This document shows positions 1 to 8,058 of a DNA stretch of 64,000 bases, piece by piece (position 1 is the first letter of the stretch; every line of letters begins with the position of its first letter). The DNA lies in NCBI GenBank assembly GCA_034437655.1, contig DAOTTU010000038.1:1-64000 (forward strand). Reading direction: 5' to 3'. Source of the stretch: J027 sp034437655. GTDB taxonomy: Bacteria; Chloroflexota; Anaerolineae; Aggregatilineales; J027. Made by a program: the position numbers and the translations under genes. Under the pieces are notes generated by a model, which worked only from the letters and a program-made list of their open reading frames with translations, was not told where the DNA came from and made no database searches.

Positions 1-465
1 CAGGCTGAAGCGATGCTCAATGCACAACCGCTCTCAGGGCGCATTCTGGTGACGGGCTATGAAGGCAGCGAACTGGCTTATGCCCGGCTACTGGTCGAAT
101 CTGGCGCGGAAGTGCCCTACGTTTCGACCTCAATTGGCGCGGACCCGATGGTGCTGCCCGACGAAACCTGGCTACGCATGAACGGCACCAGGGAAGTCGT
201 CTATCGCAAGTCCCTTGAAGACGACGTGGCAGCGCTGGACGAATACAAACCCGACCTTGTGCTGGGTACGACAACCTTTTGCGCTATTGCCAAAGAACGC
301 GGTATCCCGGCGATGTACTTCACCAACCAGCTTGCCTCGCGCCCATTTTTCCTGAGTACGGGCATGGCCGCTACGCTGCAATTCATCAACCAGACGCTTG
401 ACCGCAGCGACACCTACACCTGGATGCAGGAATTTTTCATGCTGGAGGACGCTGATGCCACCTAG
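1..465 (+). CDS. bchY: Chlorophyllide a reductase subunit Y, C-terminal part (5' end outside window)
   Basis: The frame is open from base 1, so only the last 154 residues are present. BchY pairs with BchZ to form the catalytic NifDK-like half of chlorophyllide a reductase (COR), which with the BchX iron protein reduces ring B on the way to bacteriochlorophyll a. The visible part has the C-terminal Rossmann-like fold of the nitrogenase-component family: a hydrophobic strand followed by a Gly-rich turn near the start, and the stretch AKERGIPAMYFTNQLASRP, which resembles BchY rather than BchN or BchB. The next gene overlaps it by 11 bases and is BchZ-like, which supports the assignment. BchN is the main alternative. 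Confidence 0.82.
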   Translation, partial: QAEAMLNAQPLSGRILVTGYEGSELAYARLLVESGAEVPYVSTSIGADPMVLPDETWLRMNGTREVVYRKSLEDDVAALDEYKPDLVLGTTTFCAIAKERGIPAMYFTNQLASRPFFLSTGMAATLQFINQTLDRSDTYTWMQEFFMLEDADAT

Positions 466-1969
466 AGTAATCCGCGACCTCCCCGAAACCAGCAGCTATT
501 GGGCCGCTGTGTGGGCTGCTTGCCCGATGCCCGATGTCCATGTGATCTGTGATGCGCCGTTAGGGTGCTATAATCTCGTGGCCATCGCTGTGCCAGACTA
601 TACCGACGCGATTTCACACATCGAAAACATCACCCCGTCGGTCATCACCGAGGAAGAAGTCGGTGGTACAGGGACCGGGCCTGCCGTTAAGCGCGTCTAT
701 GAAGGCTTGCGCGATGAAGGCGTCATTGATGGCAAGAAAGTCATTGTCATCTCTACCGCCGAAAGCGAAATGATCGGTTCTGACCTCAGCGACCTCGTGA
801 CCACCTTCGGCCACGACGCGACATTCTATCACAGCGAATCACTCAGTGAGGACGAATGGCAAGGGCGTGACCGTTTCCTGGCGTGGCTGTGGGACACCTA
901 TGGCGCAGACGCCGTTACTAACGTAGCAGTTGAGCCCGGACTGGTGAACATCATTGGCCCGACCTATGGCTGCTTTAACTCACCCTCTGATCTGGAAGAA
1001 GTCAAACGCCTGATTGAAGGGGCTGGTGGCCGCGTGAACATGGTCTTTCCTATGGAATCAAACCTGGCAGACATCGCCAACCTTGCAAAGGCGCAGGTCA
1101 ACGTCTGCCTGTACGACGAATTTGGACAAACGCTGGCGCAAAAGCTCGGTCAGCCGATATTGCAAGCACCGATGGGCATTCGTGCGACGAACGCCTTTGT
1201 GCAACAACTCGGTGAACTGCTCGGCACACAAGACCAAGCCCGCGCCTTTATGCGAAACGAAAAGAAAACAACGCTTTCCGCCGTATGGGACTTGTGGCGG
1301 GGTGCGCAGGGCGACTGGTTTGGTACAACAACGATTGGTATTGTCGCTACCCGCACCTATACCAAAGGCTTGCAGGCCTATCTCGGTGAAGAACTGGGAA
1401 TGCCAGTCAGCTTTGCACTCTCGCGGCCGCGGCAGCCGGATGATATGTCCACCGAGGAGCTGCGCGAATTGCTACACACAAGCCCGCCCACCTTCGTCTA
1501 TGGGTCTATGAACGAGAAAATTTACCTGAGCGAAGGCGGCGCACGCATGACAAACTACATCATGGCCGCGTTCCCCGGCCCGGTGGTCTGCCGTTCGGTG
1601 GGCACACCATTTATGGGCTATCGCGGTACGGTGCATATCATTCAGGGCATTGTAAATCTCCTCTATGAGGCGCTTTATAACTTCCTACCGCTAGACGGTG
1701 CGTATGCCCGGCAACGCCAGGGGGGCGTGGGCGGTAATGGTGCCCCCGCTACGGCGACAGCAAGCAAAGACCCCGGCAACTTGCCGTGGGATGAAGATGC
1801 AAAAACCCTGTTGGATGCAGCAGTGGAAAAAATGCCCTATCTGGCACGAATTTCGGTCAGCCGCGAACTTCAGATGCACGTCGAAGCCGTGGCCCGCCAG
1901 CGTGGCATGAACACAGTAACGGTTGAACTTGCACGCGACGTTTTAGCTACACAAAGAGAGCGAGACTAA
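455..1969 (+). CDS. bchZ: Chlorophyllide a reductase subunit Z
   Basis: Complete, 504 residues. It carries the NifK-like fold of COR/DPOR beta subunits. Near residue 10-40 it reads SSYWAAVWAACPMPDVHVI followed by DAPLGC, which has the spacing of the cluster-binding Cys region of BchZ. Near residue 75 is the EEEVGGTGTG loop. The last 65 residues (LPWDEDAKTLLDAAVEKMP onward) match the small C-terminal domain shared by BchB and BchZ. I chose ATG 455 because a GGAGG lies 7 bases upstream and it overlaps the bchY stop; an upstream ATG at 398 would overlap bchY much more. BchB was considered, but the N-terminus and bchY linkage favour BchZ. Together with BchX (not in window) it makes bacteriochlorophyllide a precursors. 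Confidence 0.87.
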   Translation: MPPRVIRDLPETSSYWAAVWAACPMPDVHVICDAPLGCYNLVAIAVPDYTDAISHIENITPSVITEEEVGGTGTGPAVKRVYEGLRDEGVIDGKKVIVISTAESEMIGSDLSDLVTTFGHDATFYHSESLSEDEWQGRDRFLAWLWDTYGADAVTNVAVEPGLVNIIGPTYGCFNSPSDLEEVKRLIEGAGGRVNMVFPMESNLADIANLAKAQVNVCLYDEFGQTLAQKLGQPILQAPMGIRATNAFVQQLGELLGTQDQARAFMRNEKKTTLSAVWDLWRGAQGDWFGTTTIGIVATRTYTKGLQAYLGEELGMPVSFALSRPRQPDDMSTEELRELLHTSPPTFVYGSMNEKIYLSEGGARMTNYIMAAFPGPVVCRSVGTPFMGYRGTVHIIQGIVNLLYEALYNFLPLDGAYARQRQGGVGGNGAPATATASKDPGNLPWDEDAKTLLDAAVEKMPYLARISVSRELQMHVEAVARQRGMNTVTVELARDVLATQRERD

Positions 1970-1972
1970 CCG

Positions 1973-3427
1973 ATGAATGTACGTGGTAATCCTGTAACAT
2001 GGCTGTTTATGTTGATCGCCAGAGGTTTTCAAGACGCACGAGATGGCCTCGGCACGTTTTTCGAAAACCATCCGACAACTGGCTGGTGGGTGCGCATTTT
2101 CCGCCTGGGGCTGATTCAGTTTGGCGTCGGGCTTTCGCTGGCACCGATTTCAGGAACCCTGAACCGCGTACTCATCACTGATCTGAATATCCCTGCTGTT
2201 TCTGTCGGGCTCCTAATCTCGATACACTACTTCGTGTCACCAGTGCGCGTCATGATTGGCTATCGTTCAGACAAGCAACGTTCGGTGGGTCGCTGGCGCA
2301 CCCCGTACGTTGTGCTGGGCGTGCTTCTGACGTTCGGTGGGTTGGTGTGTGCCCCCTTTGCGCTCATTCTGTTGAGCGGCGAAGGCAACATCACATTCCT
2401 GCCGGCTATGCTAATTTGCATGGGCATTTTTGCAGCGTACGGTGTCGGCATCAACATTGTCGAAACCGTCTATCTTGCAATTGTCAGTGACATCACGCCG
2501 CCTGAAGAACGTGGCAAAGTGATTACCGTGCTATGGGTGATGCTCATCCTCGGTACGGTGGTTAGTGCGATTGTGGTCAGTGCTATTCTGGTTGACTACT
2601 CGCATAAGCTGCTGATTCAGGTGATGCAATCGTCCGCGATTATCTTCGTGCTGTTAACGGTGGTGGCGCTATGGGGGCAAGAGCGCTTGCGGCCAGACGG
2701 CTCAATCATTTCGCGGGTAGATACGGTGCGGGTGCGGCTGTCGTTGCAAGAATCGCTACGGCGCATCAATGATCAGCGTGTCCTTAAACCATTGTTTACC
2801 ATGATTTTCATCGCGACAACGGCTTTTGCCACGCACGACGTCTTGCTGGAACCATACGGCGGGCAGGTGCTTGGCATGAGCGTTTCCCAAACAATGTCAC
2901 TCACCGCGCTCTGGGGGATTTTAACCCTCGTTGGTGTCGGGGTGGCGGGCTGGTTGCTCTGGCGCGGCAATGCTCCTGTGGTCCTGATAGGGGCCGGGTG
3001 TGTGGTCGGGCTTGGCGGCTTTGGCATGATTAGCTATGCCAGTCATGTACAAGTCGTAGACCTGTTCCGCGTTGGGGTGTCGATGATTAGCATGGGGCGC
3101 GGGCTTTTCCTCGTTGGTAGCGTCATCCTTGTCATGTCATTAACGGACATTAGCCACGCCGGGCTCTTTATCGGGCTGTGGGGCATTGTTCAGGCAATGG
3201 GGCAGGGCATTGGCGTTATCGGTGGTGGTTTGATGCGCGACGTGGTTGAAAGCCTGACGGGTAGTGTAGCGTTTGGTTATACGGCTGTGTACATCTCTTC
3301 ACTGTCATTATTGGCGGTGGTTGTAGTGTTACTGGTATCCCGCTTTGGCAAGCAACTACATGTCGAAGAAATTCGGATGCCCTGGGCTGGGATGGAAGAA
3401 ATTCCAGCAGATCAACTTGCTTTTTAA
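1973..3427 (+). CDS. pucC: BCD-family (PucC/LhaA-like) MFS transporter
   Basis: 484 residues with about 12 predicted membrane helices. The region around residues 40-90 (LIQFGVGLSLAPISGTLNRV, then SVGLLISIHYFVSPVRVMIGYRSD) is the typical start of the PucC/bacteriochlorophyll-delivery MFS family, whose members help light-harvesting or reaction-centre assembly, probably by handling bacteriochlorophyll. The ATG lies 3 bases after the bchZ stop, so the gene is almost certainly co-transcribed with bchY-bchZ. That position suggests pigment handed from the reductase branch to an assembly factor. The family is clear; the exact partner complex cannot be told from sequence. Confidence 0.88.
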   Translation: MNVRGNPVTWLFMLIARGFQDARDGLGTFFENHPTTGWWVRIFRLGLIQFGVGLSLAPISGTLNRVLITDLNIPAVSVGLLISIHYFVSPVRVMIGYRSDKQRSVGRWRTPYVVLGVLLTFGGLVCAPFALILLSGEGNITFLPAMLICMGIFAAYGVGINIVETVYLAIVSDITPPEERGKVITVLWVMLILGTVVSAIVVSAILVDYSHKLLIQVMQSSAIIFVLLTVVALWGQERLRPDGSIISRVDTVRVRLSLQESLRRINDQRVLKPLFTMIFIATTAFATHDVLLEPYGGQVLGMSVSQTMSLTALWGILTLVGVGVAGWLLWRGNAPVVLIGAGCVVGLGGFGMISYASHVQVVDLFRVGVSMISMGRGLFLVGSVILVMSLTDISHAGLFIGLWGIVQAMGQGIGVIGGGLMRDVVESLTGSVAFGYTAVYISSLSLLAVVVVLLVSRFGKQLHVEEIRMPWAGMEEIPADQLAF

Positions 3428-3455
3428 TGTGTTTCCTGCTTTAAACGGAGGACTT

Positions 3456-3959
3456 ATGTCGGTTCCAATACGTGTTCTTGTACTCATGCTGGCGCTACTG
3501 CTGGTGACTGGTTGTAGCGAATATTCTTTCGGCGGCAACAAATCTGAAACCGCAGCCATTGACAACAATACCGAAGTGGTGACCCTGCAATACCTTGACA
3601 ACAGCGATGAAGGCCCGCTTTATGAATTGACCTTCACCGTGCCAGACCGCTGGGTTGGTCAGTTCGAAACGCTTAACCGTGGTAACTCAGTTGTGTTCCA
3701 GTACCTCGAAGACGAGGATGATGAATCTGGCGCACCGTTTTTCTACGTTGAAGCACTTTCGAACGCCCAATACTGGGAACAAATCGGCAGCTACCCGCAG
3801 CAATATGTGAACATCAACAACACTGCTGATACCTATTTCATTCATGATGTCCCGACCTTTGCGCACTATTCGGGCATTGCAGAAGACGAGTTCGACAGCT
3901 ATATCGAAGAAATGTATCAGGTTGTGCAGTCGATTAGTATCACCCGAGTCGAAGAATAA
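3456..3959 (+). CDS. Small secreted lipoprotein, unknown function
   Basis: 167 residues. The N-terminus is a short hydrophobic signal ending in a lipobox (L-L-V-T-G-C at about residues 15-20), so Cys20 should be lipidated. The mature part is acidic and soluble, with a PDRWVG stretch and no family I recognise. ATG 3456 is chosen because GGAGG lies 6 bases upstream and the signal peptide starts there; longer starts at 3345 would run back into pucC. It lies 28 bases after pucC and is probably in the same transcript, so it may act at the outside of the membrane near the photosynthetic apparatus, but that is only inferred from position. Confidence 0.7.
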   Translation: MSVPIRVLVLMLALLLVTGCSEYSFGGNKSETAAIDNNTEVVTLQYLDNSDEGPLYELTFTVPDRWVGQFETLNRGNSVVFQYLEDEDDESGAPFFYVEALSNAQYWEQIGSYPQQYVNINNTADTYFIHDVPTFAHYSGIAEDEFDSYIEEMYQVVQSISITRVEE

Positions 3960-4066
3960 CCGCGCGAATAATGCGCTATAATTAAGATAAGGTATTCATG
4001 GATGGGTACGTGCCTTGCCTGGTCACATCCATTCACCGATATGCTTTATAAGGAGAAAAACTAACG

Positions 4067-4222
4067 ATGATGTTTCAAGACTTCTGGGAGATGGTGCTGA
4101 ACCCTGTCTTCCTGATCATGTTTGGTCTGGTATTGGCAGGATTCTTGCCAGTGGCACTCAGTGCGCTGGTCACCTTCCTGGAAAACAGCGAACAAATGGA
4201 AATGGAAGCTGAGCAAGAATAG
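4067..4222 (+). CDS. 51-residue single-helix membrane peptide
   Basis: ATG ATG start with AAGGAGA 10 bases upstream (4050-4056). The peptide begins MMFQDFWEMVLNPVFLIMFG, has one hydrophobic helix (about residues 10-37) and a strongly acidic tail (EQMEMEAEQE). No histidine is present in the helix, so it is not an ordinary light-harvesting alpha or beta polypeptide. It follows the lipoprotein gene by 107 bases and is followed by a good terminator, which closes the bchY-bchZ-pucC unit. I do not recognise a family. A small accessory subunit of a membrane complex is possible. Confidence 0.6.
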   Translation: MMFQDFWEMVLNPVFLIMFGLVLAGFLPVALSALVTFLENSEQMEMEAEQE

Positions 4223-4285
4223 TTCGGCTCCCCGATGTAACGATGCCTGCACGTATCCAAGCACGTACGTAATCGGCATGAACTT

Positions 4286-4335
4286 AGTCCTCTACTCACA
4301 GCGGCATTCTGTTTGTGGGTTAGGGGCTTTTCGTT
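4286..4335 (+). terminator. Rho-independent terminator after the bchYZ-pucC unit
   Basis: Arms 4286-4291 and 4294-4300 pair with 4323-4328 and 4314-4320 (several G-T pairs, one 2x2 internal loop), loop 4301-4313, followed by a T-rich tract TTTCGTTTT. It lies 63 bases after the 51-residue ORF and just before the next start codon. Confidence 0.55.
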
Positions 4336-4358
4336 TTCAAAATGTGAAAGGCTAGAAG

Positions 4359-5333
4359 ATGGCCCAGAAGCCGACAAAATCTGTCGCGCTACCGCAAAAA
4401 CTTGGGCGCGTAGCAACACTAACTGCGTTGGGGTGGCTTGCCTATAGCCGTGTCGCGATCGATCGTGATCGACCGCTGCCCCATGCGCTGCAAGCTGAAC
4501 GTCGTGTTGCTCGTTTCAACAGCCCCGGCAAACTCAGCTACTATGTTGACGATACGACATCAGGAACGCCATTATTGCTCCTCCACACCATCAACGCTGC
4601 TCCAAGTGCAATGGAGATCAAGCCGTTATTCGAGCATTACCGCACGCAGCGCCCGGTCTATGCGCCCGATTTACCCGGTTTTGGCTTTTCTGACCGCAGC
4701 GACCGTGTTCACAGCATCGACCTCTATGCCAATACGATTGAACAATTCATTGCTCATGAAATAGGGCAACCGACGGATGTCATTGTATTGTCATTGACCA
4801 GCGAGTTTGTTGCACGTGCAGCTTATACAGGCGACAGCAGTTTGTTTCGTTCTATTACAATGATTTCACCGACGGGGTTCATGCCAGCGCAGGTTAATAT
4901 CCCCGATTGGCTATATGGCGTTTTCTCATTTCCGCTGGTTGGCCCGCCACTGTTTGACCTGCTGACCCTGAAGCGTGTTATTCGCTTTTACCTGAACAAG
5001 GGTTTTGTAGGGGATGCACCCGACGAGCTTATTGAATATGCCTATGCAACATCGCACCAACCCGGCGCACACCGTGCCCCACTGTACTTTGTGTCGGGGC
5101 GGTTGTTCACCAGTGACATTCGTGATGCGGTCTATGATAAGTTGCACGTACCGACACTGGTTCTGTATGACAAAGACCCCAATGTCAGTCTGGAAGCATT
5201 GCCCGATTTTGTAGAAAAACATAATACCTGGCACGCTACACGCATTGAACCGTCGCGGGGGCTGCCGCATTGGGAATTGTTAGACGAAACAATTGAAGCA
5301 ATAGAGGCGTTCTGGCAACAGATTGAAGAATGA
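4359..5333 (+). CDS. Alpha/beta-fold hydrolase-like protein with altered nucleophile elbow
   Basis: 324 residues. The fold is recognisable: strand plus PLLLLHTIN oxyanion region near residue 68, APDLPGFGFSDRS near residue 105, a strand LVLYDKD with a candidate acid near residue 268, and a candidate His in GLPHWE near residue 306. The nucleophile elbow, normally G-x-S-x-G, reads V-L-S-L-T-S near residue 146: the Ser is kept, both Gly are lost. The N-terminal 40 residues are basic and partly hydrophobic and may touch the membrane. It lies after a terminator, among bacteriochlorophyll genes; BchO-like accessory hydrolases exist in such clusters, but similarity to BchO is not evident by eye. Function unknown. 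Confidence 0.65.
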   Translation: MAQKPTKSVALPQKLGRVATLTALGWLAYSRVAIDRDRPLPHALQAERRVARFNSPGKLSYYVDDTTSGTPLLLLHTINAAPSAMEIKPLFEHYRTQRPVYAPDLPGFGFSDRSDRVHSIDLYANTIEQFIAHEIGQPTDVIVLSLTSEFVARAAYTGDSSLFRSITMISPTGFMPAQVNIPDWLYGVFSFPLVGPPLFDLLTLKRVIRFYLNKGFVGDAPDELIEYAYATSHQPGAHRAPLYFVSGRLFTSDIRDAVYDKLHVPTLVLYDKDPNVSLEALPDFVEKHNTWHATRIEPSRGLPHWELLDETIEAIEAFWQQIEE

Positions 5334-5370
5334 TTAGCGGTGCGCGTTGTGGGGGACGTGTTTAAGTGGA

Positions 5371-5416
5371 AAATAATGTCAAAACGGGAAGGTCAACGAA
5401 GTGGCCCTCCCGTTTG
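5371..5416 (-). terminator. Rho-independent terminator for the 30-residue gene
   Basis: Read on the minus strand, 5408-5415 and 5402-5406 pair with 5382-5389 and 5391-5395 (13 base pairs with one mismatch), loop 5396-5401, then a T-rich run (TTTTGACATTATTTT). It starts 23 bases after the stop of the short ORF at 5439-5531, which supports that ORF being expressed. The stem could also serve the plus-strand hydrolase gene, although the plus-strand T-run is poor. Confidence 0.6.
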
Positions 5417-5438
5417 ATATTATTGCAGGGTCGGGGGG

Positions 5439-5531
5439 TTAGCCGCCGGCTGCAATGAGGATGAACATCCAAACCACGACGACGAGAGTTGCAGCGATGG
5501 GTACAGCCCAATTTGCGGTTTCAGAATTCAT
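5439..5531 (-). CDS. 30-residue single-helix membrane peptide
   Basis: A very short ORF with a complete expression context: GGAGG about 10 bases before the ATG, then MNSETANWAVPIAATLVVVV and a further hydrophobic run ending in AAGG and stop, with a terminator 23 bases later. It is a single membrane helix of about 22 residues with two Trp and no charged residue after Glu4. I do not recognise the family. Single-helix peptides of this size are common as accessory subunits of heme-copper oxidases and of reaction-centre/light-harvesting complexes; the location among photosynthesis genes makes the latter worth testing, without sequence proof. Confidence 0.55.
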   Translation of the reverse strand: MNSETANWAVPIAATLVVVVWMFILIAAGG

Positions 5532-5639
5532 AGTAGAAAAACCTCCATTTTTGATTGTTTTTGTATAGATGGAGACATCTATACCTTATTATAAAATTAA
5601 CGACGCCGAAACGCCACTAATTCGCACAAATTTATGAGA

Positions 5640-6809
5640 TTAAGATGCATGAGCAGGGAGCAATGCCATATATGCACCAACGCCGCGTTGCACTCGCTTG
5701 GGGGCAATCGCCGCGAAGCGCCACAACACCGCCCAGAACGCAGGAATGCGCTGGTAATAGAGGTGTCGGGCAATGGCAGTGCGCCGTTTCAACAACATGC
5801 CAAGCCGATCGCCAAGAACCTGCTCGCGGTAGTTTGAAAAAGAAAAGTCGCCACGCTCAAATGCATCAATAATAGTCTTTGCGACCAGTGCGCCATATTC
5901 CATGCCATACGAAATGCCCTCTGCGAACAGCGGATCAACGCCCGCCGCATCGCCAGCCAACAACACATGTGGCCGCGAGAACTCAGCGTCCGGGCGGAAC
6001 CAGCGTACCGGGTGCCCTTCTAGCGGGACGCTTTTGAGGTCAATCTGGCGGTGGGTTAAGCCGTTAGCAAACGCACGTTTAAGGGTGCCGTGTGGGGGTT
6101 TTTCGAGCTGTGGTTCAATCCGGCTGTCAAAGATGCCGCGATTAATGGCCGGTTGACCGTCGATATACGCCGGGAAATCCCACATATAGCCCTGCACACC
6201 GTCATACACACACGAAAAGTCAAAAACTGCTGTCTGTTCTTGCCACAACTGCGAGTGGGCCGGGTCTACAGGCGTAATCACCCGTAGCAGTCGTGCTACG
6301 CTATCTGTGTTGCGGATGCCCAGCTTTTGACGGACCGTGCTGCGTGCGCCATCTGCGGCTACGACAACCTGTGCGGCAAAATCACCCTGATTGGTGTGCA
6401 AAACGACGCCATCTTCAGCGCGAGACAACTCCAACACACGCACATTAGAGTGTAGTTGCAAACCACGTGCGTTGACTGCTGCTGCCATTGCTGCGTCGAA
6501 CTCTGCCCGTTGAATGACACGCATTGCGTCTTGATGGTCAACCTTGAAGCGTAAGGCCCCCAGTTGAAACACCAGCCGATGCACACGAAAGGAGTTGACA
6601 TCTATCCGCAAGCCCAGTGCGTCAAGCTGTTCTTCGCCATGAACGGTTATACCACCACCACACAGTTTCGGGCGTGGGTGAGATTTACGCTCTAGAATGA
6701 GCATATCGCCCACAAGTTCAGGGGCACGCTGCGCCAGATGAAGCGCCGTTGCCAGCCCCGTTGGGCCACCACCAACAATGATAATTTTGTGGCGCTGTGT
6801 GTCGTTCAC
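5640..6809 (-). CDS. bchP: Geranylgeranyl reductase family flavoprotein, probable BchP
   Basis: 389 residues, GTG start. N-terminal FAD-binding motif IIIVGGGPTGLATALHL at residues 9-25, then the family's substrate-loop signature KLCGGGI near residue 48, and the C-terminal FAD motif LLAGDAAGVDPLFAEGI near residue 285. These are typical of the geranylgeranyl reductase family, whose BchP members reduce the geranylgeranyl tail of bacteriochlorophyll to phytyl. The family also contains archaeal-type lipid reductases, so the pigment role rests on the neighbouring bch genes. The start lies 6 bases after the upstream methyltransferase stop, in the same frame. A GAGGAG sits 16 bases upstream, far for a ribosome site, so translation may be coupled. 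Confidence 0.72.
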   Translation of the reverse strand: MNDTQRHKIIIVGGGPTGLATALHLAQRAPELVGDMLILERKSHPRPKLCGGGITVHGEEQLDALGLRIDVNSFRVHRLVFQLGALRFKVDHQDAMRVIQRAEFDAAMAAAVNARGLQLHSNVRVLELSRAEDGVVLHTNQGDFAAQVVVAADGARSTVRQKLGIRNTDSVARLLRVITPVDPAHSQLWQEQTAVFDFSCVYDGVQGYMWDFPAYIDGQPAINRGIFDSRIEPQLEKPPHGTLKRAFANGLTHRQIDLKSVPLEGHPVRWFRPDAEFSRPHVLLAGDAAGVDPLFAEGISYGMEYGALVAKTIIDAFERGDFSFSNYREQVLGDRLGMLLKRRTAIARHLYYQRIPAFWAVLWRFAAIAPKRVQRGVGAYMALLPAHAS

Positions 6810-6815
6810 AACGAT

Positions 6816-7607
6816 CTACCAATCTCCTCGGGTCACTTTCAGGGTAAAGCGGCGGGTGTTGTCTTGTTGGGTGTCTAAGTCGCCCCATGTCTCGCGGGCA
6901 AAGGACCGTAGCTCACCCATGATGGTATCAAAAAGATGATCTGGAATAATCCAGCTTTCGGCGTCAATTTTATTTTCGGTAATTTGCAAGCGTTGTTCTG
7001 GGCTTAGCTGCACCTGCCACTCGGCAGCGATGACTTCATGCATCTCAGTGCCGCCTAACTCAGCGAGCGTTTCTTGAATTGGCACCCCGGCAGACGGTGG
7101 CTTGAGCGATTCCATGTGTTTAATCGCAATCACACGAAGCTGGTCGCGCAATTTCCCGATCACCGATTCAGGGTCCATCCAGTCATTGCCACGGATAAAG
7201 GCCCCGCCCGGCTTCAACACACGGGCAATTTCTTGCAGCACGCCGCGCAGGTTTTTCGAGAGGTGTAGTACATGCACGGCTATCACCGCGTCAAAGGTGT
7301 TGTCAGGGAACGGCATGTGGTGCATATCTGCTTGAAGTAGGTGCAAGCTACCGTCAATGTCTGTGCGTTGATTGGCGGCTGTCTCATTGAGCATATTGTG
7401 TGAGAGGTCAAAGCCGACAACACGACTACCAGCAGCCGCCACCGGATACGCGATGCGCCCGGTGCCAACACCCATCTCTAGCACAAGCCCACTTGGCCCG
7501 GCTTCAGCGGCGATGGCTTCGCCCAGCTTGCGCGATACTTCAGGGGAATGGGCACGTTGCTGGTTGTAAATTTGTGCAACTCTGTTGTCAAAAGAAAAAT
7601 CTGTCAT
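6816..7607 (-). CDS. Class I SAM-dependent methyltransferase
   Basis: 263 residues. Motif I is VLEMGVGTGRIAYPVAAAG (about residues 42-60), followed by an acidic residue closing strand 2 (VVGFDLS) and the motif around residue 103 (FDAVIAVHVLHL), so the SAM-binding Rossmann fold is complete. It looks like the UbiE/Methyltransf_11 group. It is not obviously BchM, BchU, BchQ or BchR. It is upstream of and probably co-transcribed with the geranylgeranyl reductase gene, so a tetrapyrrole, quinone or carotenoid substrate is plausible. Substrate unknown. Confidence 0.72.
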   Translation of the reverse strand: MTDFSFDNRVAQIYNQQRAHSPEVSRKLGEAIAAEAGPSGLVLEMGVGTGRIAYPVAAAGSRVVGFDLSHNMLNETAANQRTDIDGSLHLLQADMHHMPFPDNTFDAVIAVHVLHLSKNLRGVLQEIARVLKPGGAFIRGNDWMDPESVIGKLRDQLRVIAIKHMESLKPPSAGVPIQETLAELGGTEMHEVIAAEWQVQLSPEQRLQITENKIDAESWIIPDHLFDTIMGELRSFARETWGDLDTQQDNTRRFTLKVTRGDW

Positions 7608-7762
7608 TTGTTGGTCTCTACGATGTCTTTTTGCTTTGTGCTTAGCATAATCAAAATTTTAGGTTACGGTCAAGTAACTGCACCGACTTCCACGGCACGC
7701 AGGGTGTTGCGGCTGCTTAAACGTTCGTTGCATAGATTATAAAACTGCTTGCCGCTAATGTG

Positions 7763-7957
7763 CTACATAGAATGCAACGCCAACATTGACGAGACGAAAA
7801 TAGCGGTCACACCCAGCTCGTTAATGATGATGCGGTTGAAGTCGATGGTGAGGAGGGCGAACATCCAGCCGATGTCAAGTTTGGGTAATGCCAAACGAAC
7901 GGTTTTGAGAATAGCGCGAAGTCCCCGAAGGGACGTCGCGATAAGTGTTGTATTCAT
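7763..7957 (-). CDS. Possible 64-residue hydrophobic peptide (doubtful)
   Basis: An ATG-started ORF with a hydrophobic C-terminal half (from DIGWMFALLTIDF to the end) downstream of actF. The only ribosome-site candidate is a weak AGG about 12 bases upstream. There is no recognised domain. The 451-base gap between actF (ends 8059) and the methyltransferase (starts 7607) otherwise holds nothing I can identify. It could be a remnant or a chance ORF. Confidence 0.25.
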   Translation of the reverse strand: MNTTLIATSLRGLRAILKTVRLALPKLDIGWMFALLTIDFNRIIINELGVTAIFVSSMLALHSM

Positions 7958-8058
7958 ATAGTATTACCTGACAGGCGATGCTGTTGCTGTGTTGTGTTGT
8001 GATTCCCTTTTGATAGCCAGGATTTACACGTGTTGTACAGCTTTAAAATGAGTTCTAT

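Noticed and set aside
455..1969. Assignment as BchB (protochlorophyllide reductase)
   Set aside because: The N-terminal pattern and the preceding BchY-like end fit BchZ better, although the C-terminal domain is shared by both.
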